The notes below the pieces were generated by a model. It did not search any database and was not told where the DNA came from. It was given only the letters and a program-made list of their open reading frames with translations. A DNA stretch of 6,876 nucleotides, from the NCBI GenBank assembly GCA_029940235.1, contig JAOZRI010000124.1:1-6876 (forward strand). The letters run 5' to 3'. Below are positions 1 through 6,838 of the stretch, in pieces. Position 1 is the stretch's first letter; each line of letters starts with the position of its first letter. The DNA is from Desulfobacula sp. Its GTDB lineage: Bacteria > Desulfobacterota > Desulfobacteria > Desulfobacterales > Desulfobacteraceae. Position numbers and translations under genes: made by a program.

Positions 1-70
1 TTTTATTGGAGATAGAGTAGAATGAAAAAAACTGGTTTTTAGAAGATATAAGAACTGCACGGTACCCATT

Positions 71-192
71 CCTATGTGGTGTGGACTAATTAATAGGGCT
101 CAGTCCTGACGAAATTTGGGAGCCACTACATCTGGTGATCAGCAACAGTTATAATACCCAAACGTCGGGGAAAAATATTTGCTGTTGATCAC
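71..192. ncRNA. Candidate structured RNA of unknown class
   Basis: Several complementary segments nest in this gene-free stretch. ATGTGGTG (74-81) pairs with CACTACAT (124-131) over 8 bp with one G-U. Inside it, GGACT (83-87) pairs with AGTCC (102-106). GGCTC in that hairpin's loop (97-101) can pair with GAGCC (120-124), which is H-type pseudoknot geometry. A second arm pairs GTGATC (135-140) with GATCAC (187-192), then AACAGT (144-149) with GCTGTT (181-186), with a 3-nt bulge. The pairings were found by eye, without folding energies. I could not match the sequence to a riboswitch, 6S RNA, ribozyme or other class I know. The strand is undecided. On the plus strand a T6 run follows at 211-216, about 18 nt after the last stem, so it is not a normal terminator tail. 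It could be a small RNA, a leader for something outside the window, or chance. Confidence 0.3.
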
Positions 193-265
193 AAGTGTTA
201 AACTCTTTGATTTTTTAAAATGCTTGCAAACTTTTGTCTAGAGCTTCGACCGGGGGACATGATTT

Positions 266-380
266 GATAGCAAAAAACCTTCCTGCAGGAAATGACCAGG
301 ATACAAAATGATAGCAAAATGTTTTAAAAGTGGGGGGGGCTGCACAGCGCTGGTCTGCTTACTTAAAATAATGATAGCAA
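266..380 (+). repeat. Iterated GATAGCAA word (three copies here, a fourth at 1120)
   Basis: The word GATAGCAA occurs at 266-273, 310-317 and 373-380, and once more at 1120-1127. Each copy lies in A/T-rich flanks; two copies continue as GATAGCAAAA. The copies at 373 and 1120 belong to the 45-bp direct repeats. The two left-hand copies have no such flanks, so the word is the most widely shared part. Spacings are 44 and 63 bp, not a constant period, which argues against a CRISPR or classic iteron array. They may be remnants of a dispersed repeat family or protein-binding sites; the sequence does not decide. Confidence 0.5.
280..291. other. 12-bp perfect palindrome
   Basis: TTCCTGCAGGAA reads the same on both strands. 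It lies between the first two GATAGCAA copies. It could be a dimeric regulator site or part of a mobile-element end; nothing else identifies its role. Confidence 0.4.
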
Positions 381-386
381 ATTTAT
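342..386 (+). repeat. Left copy of 45-bp direct repeat flanking the toxin-antitoxin module
   Basis: This segment matches 1089-1133 in the same orientation at 41 of 45 positions. The first 16 bases (GCACAGCGCTGGTCTG) and a 19-base stretch (362-380) are identical. Mismatches are at 358, 360, 361 and 381. It contains the 8-bp palindrome CAGCGCTG (345-352) and one GATAGCAA. A hairpin with 11 pairs including one G-U (361-371 with 383-393) overlaps its right half. A G8 tract (332-339) lies just upstream. The copy is 747 bp from its partner, and the toxin-antitoxin genes are the only genes between them. No transposase or integrase is visible. Confidence 0.75.
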
Positions 387-414
387 TTTGAGTTTCGGGA
401 CTGCGTAAGCAGAC
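353..414. repeat. 10-bp inverted repeat around left repeat copy; possible operator
   Basis: GTCTGCTTAC (353-362) is the exact reverse complement of GTAAGCAGAC (405-414), 42 bp apart. The right arm ends 4 bp before the TTGACA hexamer and contains its own small symmetry, CTGC (401-404) with GCAG (409-412). Ribbon-helix-helix antitoxins commonly repress their own operon by binding symmetric DNA at the promoter, so this pair is a reasonable operator candidate. That is inference. The left arm is altered in the right-hand 45-bp repeat, so the symmetry is specific to this locus. Confidence 0.4.
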
Positions 415-418
415 AGGG

Positions 419-447
419 TTGACAATAGGCACACAAAGTATTACATT
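419..447 (+). promoter_or_regulatory. Sigma70-type promoter candidate for the toxin-antitoxin operon
   Basis: A perfect -35 hexamer, TTGACA (419-424), is followed after 17 bp by TACATT (442-447), which matches 4 of 6 bases of TATAAT. With standard spacing the first transcribed base would be A454, the first base of the second in-frame ATG of the toxin gene, giving a leaderless message. No Shine-Dalgarno precedes either possible toxin start, which fits. The weak -10 keeps confidence moderate. Confidence 0.5.
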
Positions 448-732
448 ATGAACATGAAAAGCATTGCATGGAACGATGAAAAAAATAGAGAATTACAGGC
501 AGAAAGAGGGGTTTGTTTTGAGGATGTTGTTACCTGTTTAATTAATAACAAGGTGCTTGATGTAATAAATCATCCAAATAAAAAACAATACCCGAATCAA
601 CGGATTTTTATCCTTATGATAAATGATTATGTCCACATGGTTCCATTTATTGAGAATGAAAAAATCATTTTTTTAAAAACAATCATTCCAAGTCGAAAAA
701 TGACTAAAAAATATTTAGCCGGGGGTAAATAA
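448..732 (+). CDS. BrnT-like type II toxin (putative ribonuclease)
   Basis: This small protein (94 aa, or 92 aa from the ATG at 454) carries the landmarks of a widespread BrnT-like toxin group as I remember it. These are an N-terminal WNDEKN segment, a GVCFEDVV segment, then a HPN..KYPNQ-like stretch, an INDYVHMVPF strand and a terminal FLKTIIPSRK..KKYL motif. BrnT toxins have a RelE-like fold and cut RNA to slow translation. That activity is family knowledge, not visible here. It is followed 1 nt later by a ribbon-helix-helix antitoxin gene, the toxin-first order usual for BrnTA. There is no Shine-Dalgarno; the predicted transcription start coincides with the second ATG, so MKSIAWNDEKN may be the true N-terminus. 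I give the longer start because the promoter is only predicted. No signal peptide or membrane segment is apparent. The AT-rich composition and flanking repeats suggest horizontal acquisition. Confidence 0.8.
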   Translation: MNMKSIAWNDEKNRELQAERGVCFEDVVTCLINNKVLDVINHPNKKQYPNQRIFILMINDYVHMVPFIENEKIIFLKTIIPSRKMTKKYLAGGK

Positions 733-733
733 A

Positions 734-1006
734 ATGAATATCTCAAAAGACGAAAAAGAACTTTTAAGGTCTGTTGAAGACGGTGAATGGGAAAGTGTAC
801 CCGATCTTCAAACCGAGTTGAAACGATATCAAGCAATAGCAAAAAATAGCCTTAAAAAAGACCAAAGAATAAATATTCGGTTGGCCTCAAAGGATTTGAT
901 GGGTCTTCAAACAAAAGCAATGCAAGAGGGTTTACCCTATCAGACTTTGATTTCAAGTGTTTTGCATAAGTATGTGACCGGCCAGTTAAAACCGGCCACA
1001 GAATAA
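734..1006 (+). CDS. Ribbon-helix-helix (CopG/BrnA-like) antitoxin
   Basis: This 90-aa protein is the likely antitoxin and autorepressor of the upstream toxin. Residues 1-40 are charged (DEKELLRSVEDGEWESV) and probably wrap the toxin. Residues 44-50 (QRINIRL) are a typical DNA-contacting RHH strand, followed by helix A at about 52-65 and helix B at about 68-81, containing the PYQTLISSVLHKYV motif typical of this CopG-type family. The ATG at 734 has a good Shine-Dalgarno (GGGGG at 721-725) inside the last codons of the toxin gene, and the gap is 1 nt, so the two are co-transcribed and probably coupled. This is in contrast to the toxin, which lacks a ribosome-binding site; that difference would favour antitoxin synthesis. 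By family precedent the antitoxin, alone or with toxin, would bind the symmetric DNA around the promoter at 353-447. Confidence 0.85.
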   Translation: MNISKDEKELLRSVEDGEWESVPDLQTELKRYQAIAKNSLKKDQRINIRLASKDLMGLQTKAMQEGLPYQTLISSVLHKYVTGQLKPATE

Positions 1007-1088
1007 ATTTTTAACTGATTGGATTAAAATATAAAATAAGATTTGTAAAAGCCTGTCTTTAAAAGGAGATAAGCTTTGCTGAGTATCC

Positions 1089-1133
1089 GCACAGCGCTGG
1101 TCTGATCTCTTAAAATAATGATAGCAATTTTAT
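1089..1133 (+). repeat. Right copy of 45-bp direct repeat
   Basis: This is the partner of 342-386, with 41 of 45 identical positions in the same orientation. It shares the 16-bp start, the CAGCGCTG palindrome (1092-1099) and the 19-bp block ending in GATAGCAA (1109-1127). It lies within the loop of the 1060-1166 hairpin and its right end runs into the leftover minus-strand reading frame at 1130-1150. Its surroundings differ from those of the left copy, so the shared unit is about 45 bp. Confidence 0.75.
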
Positions 1134-1150
1134 AATTTCTTTGCCGGCAT
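1130..1150 (-). pseudogene. Orphan Shine-Dalgarno and six-codon reading frame, possible leftover gene start
   Basis: On the minus strand, directly after the radical SAM stop codon, there is a strong Shine-Dalgarno (AAAAGGAG) and, 7 nt later, an ATG. The frame reads M-P-A-K-K-L and then stops. The stop (1130-1132) lies within the end of the 45-bp repeat (to 1133). This looks like the first codons of a further operon gene cut off by insertion of the repeat-bounded island. It could also be a genuine tiny leader, or chance. There is no similarity evidence either way. Confidence 0.3.
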
Positions 1151-1163
1151 ACTTTATCTCCTT

Positions 1164-2186
1164 TTATTCCATTGAAACTTCTTCTTTAAGCATGCAGCAG
1201 GCAATTTTATGTTCAGGTGTTCCATCTTTGCTGTAAGAAAGATTTTCCGGCTGGATCATTTTATTCATGACACACCCTTCAGGGATGGTCAGGTTAAACA
1301 GATCTTTTTCATTGATTTTAGGAGTGGAAATCAGTCTGTTCTGCCTGATTTCAAAGGAATGCATTGGAAAATCTTCACAAATGGGGCATTGATATACTCT
1401 GCCATTGGGAAATATAAAATAGTTATCAGCAACATTACCTGCACATTGAAAAATTTCATTGTTGTTAAGAAAGACTTTTGGATAGGTTACAACGATGCCA
1501 TGGGCTGCAATGCTTTTGGCAACTTTTGGGATTGTGGCAAGCCAATTTTCCTTTGATACCTGATGACTGCCACCATTGTTAGATGATTTACCCCTCATTC
1601 CGATCACCTGGATAAAAAACCGTTTAATACCAAGATTTTTAATAAGATCTTCCATCAATTCAAGCTCATGAAAATTTTTATCGGAAACAGTGTAAATCAT
1701 TGAACATGAAAAATTTTTTGTGACAGCTTTTTTAAGGCCTTCCATAACCTTATCATAGCTTCCCTGGCCTCTTATGGTATCATTAGTTGACCTTGTGGCG
1801 CCATCAAGGGAAAAAGAGAAATAATCAATATCATCACAGGAGATTTTATCAAGAATATCATGGAAAAGATAACCATTGGTATCAATGGTTATGGATTTGA
1901 ATCCAAGTTGTTTGGCAGCCTTTACTGCAAGGTAAAGGTGTGGATGAAGGGTGGGCTCCCCCCCCAGGAAAATAACATTGGTTTGGGCAGCTTTATTAAC
2001 TATACTTTTATCAGATCTTGATGCAAAAAGTTTGAGCCACTCTTTAATGGTATCAATATCAAGGGTATTGCTTCCATGCTGCTCTTTATTGATATAACAG
2101 TGGGTACAGGCAAGATTGCATTTAGTCAGGAGATGGAAAAAAAGATTGGAGGAATTCTTTGAAAATGCAACGGTTTTTTTTAACAT
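1164..2186 (-). CDS. Radical SAM protein with SPASM/twitch-like C-terminal cysteines
   Basis: This 340-aa enzyme begins with a radical SAM core. CNLACTHC (C23, C27, C30, a CX3CX2C motif) holds the [4Fe-4S] cluster that binds S-adenosylmethionine, and FLGGEP (GGEP at 75-78) is the SAM-contacting glycine-rich strand. The C-terminal part has C248-X13-G-X4-C267, the first half of a SPASM/twitch motif, then C270, C305 and a C330-C331 pair, so at least one auxiliary Fe-S cluster is likely. Such enzymes often modify peptides or proteins, but the substrate here is unknown and I give no symbol. The chosen ATG lies 1 nt after the purF stop (TAGGATG) behind a weak GGGA. An in-frame ATG at 2246 would add 20 unrelated-looking residues inside purF and is less likely. 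As last gene of the carAB-purF run it should be co-expressed with nucleotide synthesis. The GGEP codons contain a run of eight G. Confidence 0.85.
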   Translation of the reverse strand: MLKKTVAFSKNSSNLFFHLLTKCNLACTHCYINKEQHGSNTLDIDTIKEWLKLFASRSDKSIVNKAAQTNVIFLGGEPTLHPHLYLAVKAAKQLGFKSITIDTNGYLFHDILDKISCDDIDYFSFSLDGATRSTNDTIRGQGSYDKVMEGLKKAVTKNFSCSMIYTVSDKNFHELELMEDLIKNLGIKRFFIQVIGMRGKSSNNGGSHQVSKENWLATIPKVAKSIAAHGIVVTYPKVFLNNNEIFQCAGNVADNYFIFPNGRVYQCPICEDFPMHSFEIRQNRLISTPKINEKDLFNLTIPEGCVMNKMIQPENLSYSKDGTPEHKIACCMLKEEVSME

Positions 2187-2187
2187 C

Positions 2188-3615
2188 CTATCCCATACAC
2201 TGTTTTGTAAAATTTGGATCAAAGGCAACAGGGTATTGCCCGTCAAAACAGGCTTTGCAAAAATTAGTTTCTGGATTTTTTACCCCTGAAGCTTCAAGCA
2301 TGCCTTCAATGGTAAGATAATGCAGAGAATCAAGCCCAAGATACTCTGCAAGTTCTTCTACAGGTTTCTGGGCAGCTATCAACTCTCCTTTGGAAGAGAA
2401 ATCAATACCATAGTAGCAGGGATATTTATGGGGTGGGCAGGAGACACGCATATGCACTTTTTTAGCTCCAAGTTCACGTAATGTTTTGACCCGGGTCTTG
2501 GCAGTGGTACCGCGAATAATGGAATCTTCAATAATAATAATCTCTTTGCCTTTGATAAGCTCTCTTACAGGGTTCAGCTTGACTCTAACTGCAAAATCAC
2601 GCATGGACTGGGTGGGCTGGATAAAGCTTCTGCCCACATAATGGTTTCTAATCATCCCCATTTCAAAGGGAATGCCGGATTCTTTGGCATATCCAATGGC
2701 TGCATAATTACCTGAATCTGGAAAAGGCATGACAAAATCAGCATCAACCGGGGCTTCCTGGGCCAGTCTTTTTCCATGGGCTTTTCTCATCTCATAGACA
2801 TTTTTGCCATCAATGGTGGAGTCGGGTCTTGCAAAATAGATATATTCAAATATGCATAAAGATTTATGTTTTGCAGCCTGGGGGTGTTTGATACTTTTGA
2901 TGCCGTCTTCATTTATGATAACAATTTCTCCAGGATCAAGCTCTCTTATAAATTCTGCCTGGACAAGATCAAAGGCACAGGTCTCTGATGACAGAACATA
3001 ATGGCCGTTGAGCTTTCCCAGGGCCAAAGGTCTGAAGCCGTTGGGATCTTTCATACCGATAATTTCACCCTTGCAGGTCAAAAGAATCATGGAGTAGGCA
3101 CCCTCAATTTTTGAGGCAGCCTTTAAAACAGCGCTCTCAATATCTCCTTTAATGAGGTTTTTAATAAAAAGATGAAGAAAGACCTCTGAATCCATGGTGG
3201 TCTGAAAGATAGAACCCTGCTCTTCCAATTCATCTTTCAGAATATGGGCATTGACAAGATTACCATTGTGGGCCACAGCATAGGAACGGTGCCTGTGATT
3301 AACCACAAAGGGCTGAGCATTTGTTATTATAGAATCTCCTGTAGTGGAATATCTGACATGGCCAATGGCAGAACCTCCTTCGATTCTTTCAAGGTCTTCC
3401 ATATTAAAAATTTCAGGAACAAGTCCCATGCCTTTATGGGAGAAAATCTTATCGTTTATGCCTCTGTTGACCGAGATACCTGCACTTTCCTGCCCCCGGT
3501 GCTGGAGAGCATAAAGACCAAAATATGTTATTGTTGCAGCTTCAGGATGTCTATACAGTCCAAATACACCGCATTCATCTTTAGGCTTATCACTTTCAGT
3601 CATTAAATTATCCAT
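2188..3615 (-). CDS. purF: Amidophosphoribosyltransferase (glutamine PRPP amidotransferase), Fe-S type
   Basis: PurF converts PRPP and glutamine to 5-phosphoribosylamine, the first committed step of purine synthesis, in the cytoplasm. From the chosen ATG it is 475 aa, with a 14-residue propeptide ([14 protein letters not shown]) ahead of the nucleophile Cys15 in CGVFGLY, which cleavage should expose. The N-terminal glutaminase shows [19 protein letters not shown] and AHNGNL. The phosphoribosyltransferase half has the PRPP loop [13 protein letters not shown] (about 359-371). Cys254, Cys400, Cys453 and Cys456 sit in the contexts of the four [4Fe-4S] ligands of Bacillus subtilis PurF, so this is the oxygen-sensitive Fe-S type. 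The start at 3615 overlaps the carB stop by 8 bp and has AGGA 8 nt upstream. The longer frame to 3654 would give an over-long propeptide, and the ATG at 3603 has no ribosome-binding site. Confidence 0.97.
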   Translation of the reverse strand: MDNLMTESDKPKDECGVFGLYRHPEAATITYFGLYALQHRGQESAGISVNRGINDKIFSHKGMGLVPEIFNMEDLERIEGGSAIGHVRYSTTGDSIITNAQPFVVNHRHRSYAVAHNGNLVNAHILKDELEEQGSIFQTTMDSEVFLHLFIKNLIKGDIESAVLKAASKIEGAYSMILLTCKGEIIGMKDPNGFRPLALGKLNGHYVLSSETCAFDLVQAEFIRELDPGEIVIINEDGIKSIKHPQAAKHKSLCIFEYIYFARPDSTIDGKNVYEMRKAHGKRLAQEAPVDADFVMPFPDSGNYAAIGYAKESGIPFEMGMIRNHYVGRSFIQPTQSMRDFAVRVKLNPVRELIKGKEIIIIEDSIIRGTTAKTRVKTLRELGAKKVHMRVSCPPHKYPCYYGIDFSSKGELIAAQKPVEELAEYLGLDSLHYLTIEGMLEASGVKNPETNFCKACFDGQYPVAFDPNFTKQCMG

Positions 3616-6600
3616 TGTTGATTTCCTGGTGATACAATTGAATGGGGTTAACACTAAAATCTTCTTTTGTCAGCGCCTGGATAGCACTGCACATGGCCTT
3701 TGTGCCATCTGTTGTAGTAGCATATGGGACACTATATTTAATTGCGGCACGCCTTATTTCATATCCATCATGTTTGGTCTGGGTTGATGCGCCAGTGTTC
3801 AAAATCAGTTGAATTTCACTGTTTTTCACTGCATCCACAACATGGGGGCGGCCGGCTGATACCTTTTTAACAAGTTTTGCAGGAACACCATGCTCTTCAA
3901 GGAATTTGCAAGTTCCTCTTGTGGCCATAACAGTAAATCCCATTTCATGAAAGTTTTTGGCAACCGGCAGTGCAGCTATCTTATCCTTGTCCTGGACACT
4001 GATAAATACTGTTCCTTCAGTTGGAAGCTTTTGTCCGGCTGCAAACTGTGCTTTTGCAAATGCAGCACCAAGATCTTCATCTATCCCCATAACTTCGCCC
4101 GTGGATTTCATTTCAGGTCCAAGGACAGGATCAACCCCATCAAATCTATCAAAGGGCAAAACTGCCTCTTTAACACTATAGTAAGGCGGAACAACTTCCT
4201 TTGTAAGTCCCAGTTCTTCAAGGGTTTTTCCGAGCATCACCTTTGTGGCAAGCTTTGCCAGAGGAACGCCAATGGCTTTAGAGACAAAGGGAATGGTTCT
4301 TGAAGCCCTTGGATTAACTTCAATGATATAAACCTTGTTATTCATAATACCAAACTGAATGTTCATCAAGCCCTTAACATTCAGCTCTTTGGCAATGGCC
4401 CTGGCAGCATCTGTCATTTCGTTAATGTGTTCTTGAGCAATTGAGTGTGGCGGCAGCACACAGGCTGAGTCCCCTGAATGAATTCCAGCCTCTTCAATAT
4501 GCTGCATCATACCGCCTATAATAGTATTTGTACCGTCTGAGATGGCATCCACATCCAGCTCAATTGCCTCTTCAAGGAATTTATCAATAAGTACCGGCTT
4601 ATCAGGAGAAGCCTGGACAGCCAGGTTAAAATACTCTTCAAGATCATCTTCATCATATACAATTTTCATGGCACGACCACCAAGAACAAAGGAGGGACGA
4701 ACCATGACAGGATATCCGATATCTCTTGCTTCCTTTACAGCCTCTTCATAGGAAAAAGCAATTCCGTTTTCAGGCTGACGAAGACCGAGCTTATCAAGCA
4801 TTTCCTGAAAAAGATCCCTGTCTTCTGCCCTGTCAATGCTTTCAGGGCTGGTTCCTATGATGGGAACCCCGGCTTTTTGAAGATCAGAAGCAAGGTTTAA
4901 AGGAGTTTGACCGCCAAATTGAACAATAACCCCAAAGGGTTTTTCTTTCTCAACAATGTGGAGGACATCTTCTCTTGTTAAAGGTTCAAAGTATAGTTTG
5001 TCTGAGGTGTCATAGTCCGTGGATACGGTTTCAGGATTGGAGTTGACCATGATGGATTCCACACCCTCTTCTTTTAATGCAAAAGAGGCATGAACACAGC
5101 AGTAGTCAAATTCAATTCCCTGGCCTATCCTATTTGGGCCGCCACCAAGGATAATCACCTTTTTTTTGTCTGATACCCTTGCTTCACACTCTGTTTCATA
5201 GGTGGAATAATAGTAGGGTGTGGTAGCTCGAAATTCTGCAGCACATGTATCCACAAGTTTATAAACAGGGACAATGCCAAGGTCTTTTCTCGTCTGCTCT
5301 ATCTGTCTGTCTGTCAAATTGGCAAGGTGTGCAAGCTGGACATCGGAAAAACCATATTTTTTTGCTTTTTCAAAAAGATCTTTTGGAAGATCCTTTCCTG
5401 CAAGCTTGATCTGTTTTTCAAGATCCACAATCTGTTTCATCTGATAGAGAAACCATGGATCAATGCCTGTCATTTCATATATTACAGTAATTGGCATATC
5501 ATGTTCAATGGCATATTTTATGTAAAACAGGCGTTGTGAATTGGGCGTGGAAAGCTTGTATTCCAATTCATTACCTGCAACACTGCCTGGAGCCGGATCC
5601 TTACCATCTGCACCAAAACCTGCTCTGCCGATCTCAAGGGAACGAAGTCCCTTTTGAAATGCTTCTTTAAAGGTTCTGCCGATGGACATGGTTTCACCCA
5701 CGGATTTCATGGCTGTGGTCAAAATATCCGGAGTTTCGGGAAATTTTTCAAAAGTCCATCTTGGAATTTTTACCACGCAATAATCAATGGAAGGTTCAAA
5801 GCATGCAAGGGTCTCTCCTGTAATATCATTTGGTATTTCATCAAGGGTATACCCAACAGCAAGCTTGGCAGCAATCTTTGCAATGGGAAATCCAGTTGCC
5901 TTGGAGGCAAGAGCAGAACTTCTTGATACCCTTGGATTCATCTCCACCACAATCATATCACCATTTTCAGGGTTGATGGCAAACTGAACATTTGATCCGC
6001 CTGTATCAACCCCTATTTCCCTTATAATGGCAATGGAAGCATCACGAAGTGTTTGATACTCCTTGTCTGAAAGGGTCTGGGCAGGAGCCACTGTAATAGA
6101 ATCGCCTGTGTGAACACCCATGGCATCCACATTTTCAATGGAACATATAATAACGACATTATCTGCATGATCCCGCATAACCTCAAGCTCGTATTCTTTC
6201 CATCCAAGTACTGACTCTTCGAGCATAACCTGGGTATTAAGACTTGCATCAAGACCTGCCTTTGAAATACGTGTTACCTCTTCCATATTATAGGCAACTC
6301 CACCGCCTGTTCCGCCAAGGGTAAAGCTTGGACGTACAATAATAGGAAAGCCGATACGTCTTGATACCTCTTCCACTTCCTGAATATTTGTGGCAAAACC
6401 GCTTTTTGGAATTCTCAGGCCGATTTTATTCATGGCATTTCTGAAAAGTTCCCGATCTTCTGCCTTATTTATGGCCTCTTCAGAAGCTCCGATCATCTCA
6501 ACATTGTATTTTTTAAAAACACCTGTTTTTGCAGCTTCAATGGCTGTGTTCAAAGCTGTCTGGCCACCAAGAGTAGGTAAAATAGCATCTGGTCTCTCTT

Positions 6601-6838
6601 TTTTAATAACCTTGATAACAGTTTCAGGAGTGACAGGTTCAATATAAACTTTGTCAGCAGTTTCAGGATCAGTCATAATGGTTGCTGGGTTTGAATTAAT
6701 CAAAACAACTTCATAACCTTCTTCTTTCAAGGCTTTACATGCTTGAGTTCCCGAATAATCGAACTCACAGGCCTGACTGATGATAATAGGTCCTGCTCCA
6801 ATGATCAGGATTTTTTTAATGTCTTTACGCTTTGGCAT
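3608..6838 (-). CDS. carB: Carbamoyl-phosphate synthase large subunit
   Basis: CarB uses ammonia channelled from CarA, bicarbonate and two ATP to make carbamoyl phosphate for pyrimidine and arginine synthesis. The 1076-aa protein is full length (about 1073 in Escherichia coli). It has the usual duplicated architecture: an ATP-grasp carboxyphosphate half (about 1-400), an oligomerization domain (about 400-555), a second ATP-grasp carbamoyl phosphate half (about 556-935) and an MGS-like allosteric domain (about 936-1076). First-half active-site residues fall at E. coli numbering: R129, R169, G175-G176, E215, H243, E299, N301 and R303. The second half has R714, E840 and N842. The MGS domain keeps T973, T976, K992 and N1014-T1015, matching the effector pocket that binds UMP or IMP, so allosteric control is probably retained. 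The ATG at 6838 gives the canonical MPKR start; a TTG two codons earlier is unnecessary. It overlaps carA by 14 bp and purF by 8 bp. Confidence 0.98.
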   Translation of the reverse strand: MPKRKDIKKILIIGAGPIIISQACEFDYSGTQACKALKEEGYEVVLINSNPATIMTDPETADKVYIEPVTPETVIKVIKKERPDAILPTLGGQTALNTAIEAAKTGVFKKYNVEMIGASEEAINKAEDRELFRNAMNKIGLRIPKSGFATNIQEVEEVSRRIGFPIIVRPSFTLGGTGGGVAYNMEEVTRISKAGLDASLNTQVMLEESVLGWKEYELEVMRDHADNVVIICSIENVDAMGVHTGDSITVAPAQTLSDKEYQTLRDASIAIIREIGVDTGGSNVQFAINPENGDMIVVEMNPRVSRSSALASKATGFPIAKIAAKLAVGYTLDEIPNDITGETLACFEPSIDYCVVKIPRWTFEKFPETPDILTTAMKSVGETMSIGRTFKEAFQKGLRSLEIGRAGFGADGKDPAPGSVAGNELEYKLSTPNSQRLFYIKYAIEHDMPITVIYEMTGIDPWFLYQMKQIVDLEKQIKLAGKDLPKDLFEKAKKYGFSDVQLAHLANLTDRQIEQTRKDLGIVPVYKLVDTCAAEFRATTPYYYSTYETECEARVSDKKKVIILGGGPNRIGQGIEFDYCCVHASFALKEEGVESIMVNSNPETVSTDYDTSDKLYFEPLTREDVLHIVEKEKPFGVIVQFGGQTPLNLASDLQKAGVPIIGTSPESIDRAEDRDLFQEMLDKLGLRQPENGIAFSYEEAVKEARDIGYPVMVRPSFVLGGRAMKIVYDEDDLEEYFNLAVQASPDKPVLIDKFLEEAIELDVDAISDGTNTIIGGMMQHIEEAGIHSGDSACVLPPHSIAQEHINEMTDAARAIAKELNVKGLMNIQFGIMNNKVYIIEVNPRASRTIPFVSKAIGVPLAKLATKVMLGKTLEELGLTKEVVPPYYSVKEAVLPFDRFDGVDPVLGPEMKSTGEVMGIDEDLGAAFAKAQFAAGQKLPTEGTVFISVQDKDKIAALPVAKNFHEMGFTVMATRGTCKFLEEHGVPAKLVKKVSAGRPHVVDAVKNSEIQLILNTGASTQTKHDGYEIRRAAIKYSVPYATTTDGTKAMCSAIQALTKEDFSVNPIQLYHQEINNG

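Larger units (their letters stand above)
1060..1166. repeat. 107-bp imperfect inverted repeat enclosing the right repeat copy
   Basis: TAAAAGGAGATAA (1060-1072) is the exact reverse complement of 1154-1166 (13 bp). After a 9-nt bulge (1073-1081), AGTAT (1082-1086) pairs with ATACT (1149-1153). After a 1-nt bulge (C1148), CCG (1087-1089) pairs with CGG (1145-1147). This gives about 21 pairs around a roughly 55-nt interior, most of which is the 45-bp direct repeat. The right arm includes the stop codon of the radical SAM gene and a minus-strand Shine-Dalgarno. There is no T tract on either strand, so it is not an ordinary terminator, although it lies between convergent operons. It could be a palindromic, MITE-like insertion or an inverted duplication of the gene-start region. 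Confidence 0.6.

Noticed and set aside
22..42. Six-codon frame (MKKTGF) behind GGAG at the left edge
   Set aside because: It is too short to support, sits at the window edge with no visible downstream gene to regulate, and such frames are expected by chance.
106..112. CTGACGA as a hammerhead ribozyme core
   Set aside because: No stem II, properly placed GAAA, or cleavage triplet could be arranged around it.
150..155. Perfect TATAAT as a promoter -10
   Set aside because: There is no acceptable -35 at 16-18 bp and no TGN extension, and it lies in the loop of a stem in the candidate RNA.
197..203. GTTAAAC as an integron attC core site
   Set aside because: No matching RYYYAAC partner or attC-like stem is found, and the 45-bp repeats have no such boxes.
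266..380. CRISPR array
   Set aside because: The repeats are only 8 bp with unequal spacing, and no cas genes are present.
238..432. Minus-strand 64-codon open frame in the left intergenic region
   Set aside because: It has no Shine-Dalgarno or recognisable domain, and its repeated FAII-type segments are simply translations of the GATAGCAA repeats.
627..842. Minus-strand 71-codon frame across the toxin-antitoxin junction
   Set aside because: It is antisense to both well-supported genes, with no ribosome-binding site or recognisable domain.
980..1012. GGCC...GGCC hairpin and T5 run as a terminator of the toxin-antitoxin operon
   Set aside because: The stem is only 4 bp (5 with a bulge), lies inside the coding sequence, and the T run begins about 10 nt later.
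1209..1556. Plus-strand 115-codon open frame opposite the radical SAM gene
   Set aside because: It is antisense to clearly conserved Fe-S and SPASM-like coding sequence and has no family features. The other frames antisense to, or shifted within, purF and carB were rejected for the same reason.
2187..2246. Upstream ATG at 2246 for the radical SAM gene
   Set aside because: It would add 20 residues inside purF. The ATG at 2186, 1 nt after the purF stop, leaves a normal length before the cluster motif.
3616..3654. Upstream start at 3654 for purF
   Set aside because: It would lengthen the propeptide to 27 residues. The ATG at 3615 has a well-placed AGGA and gives a 14-residue propeptide.
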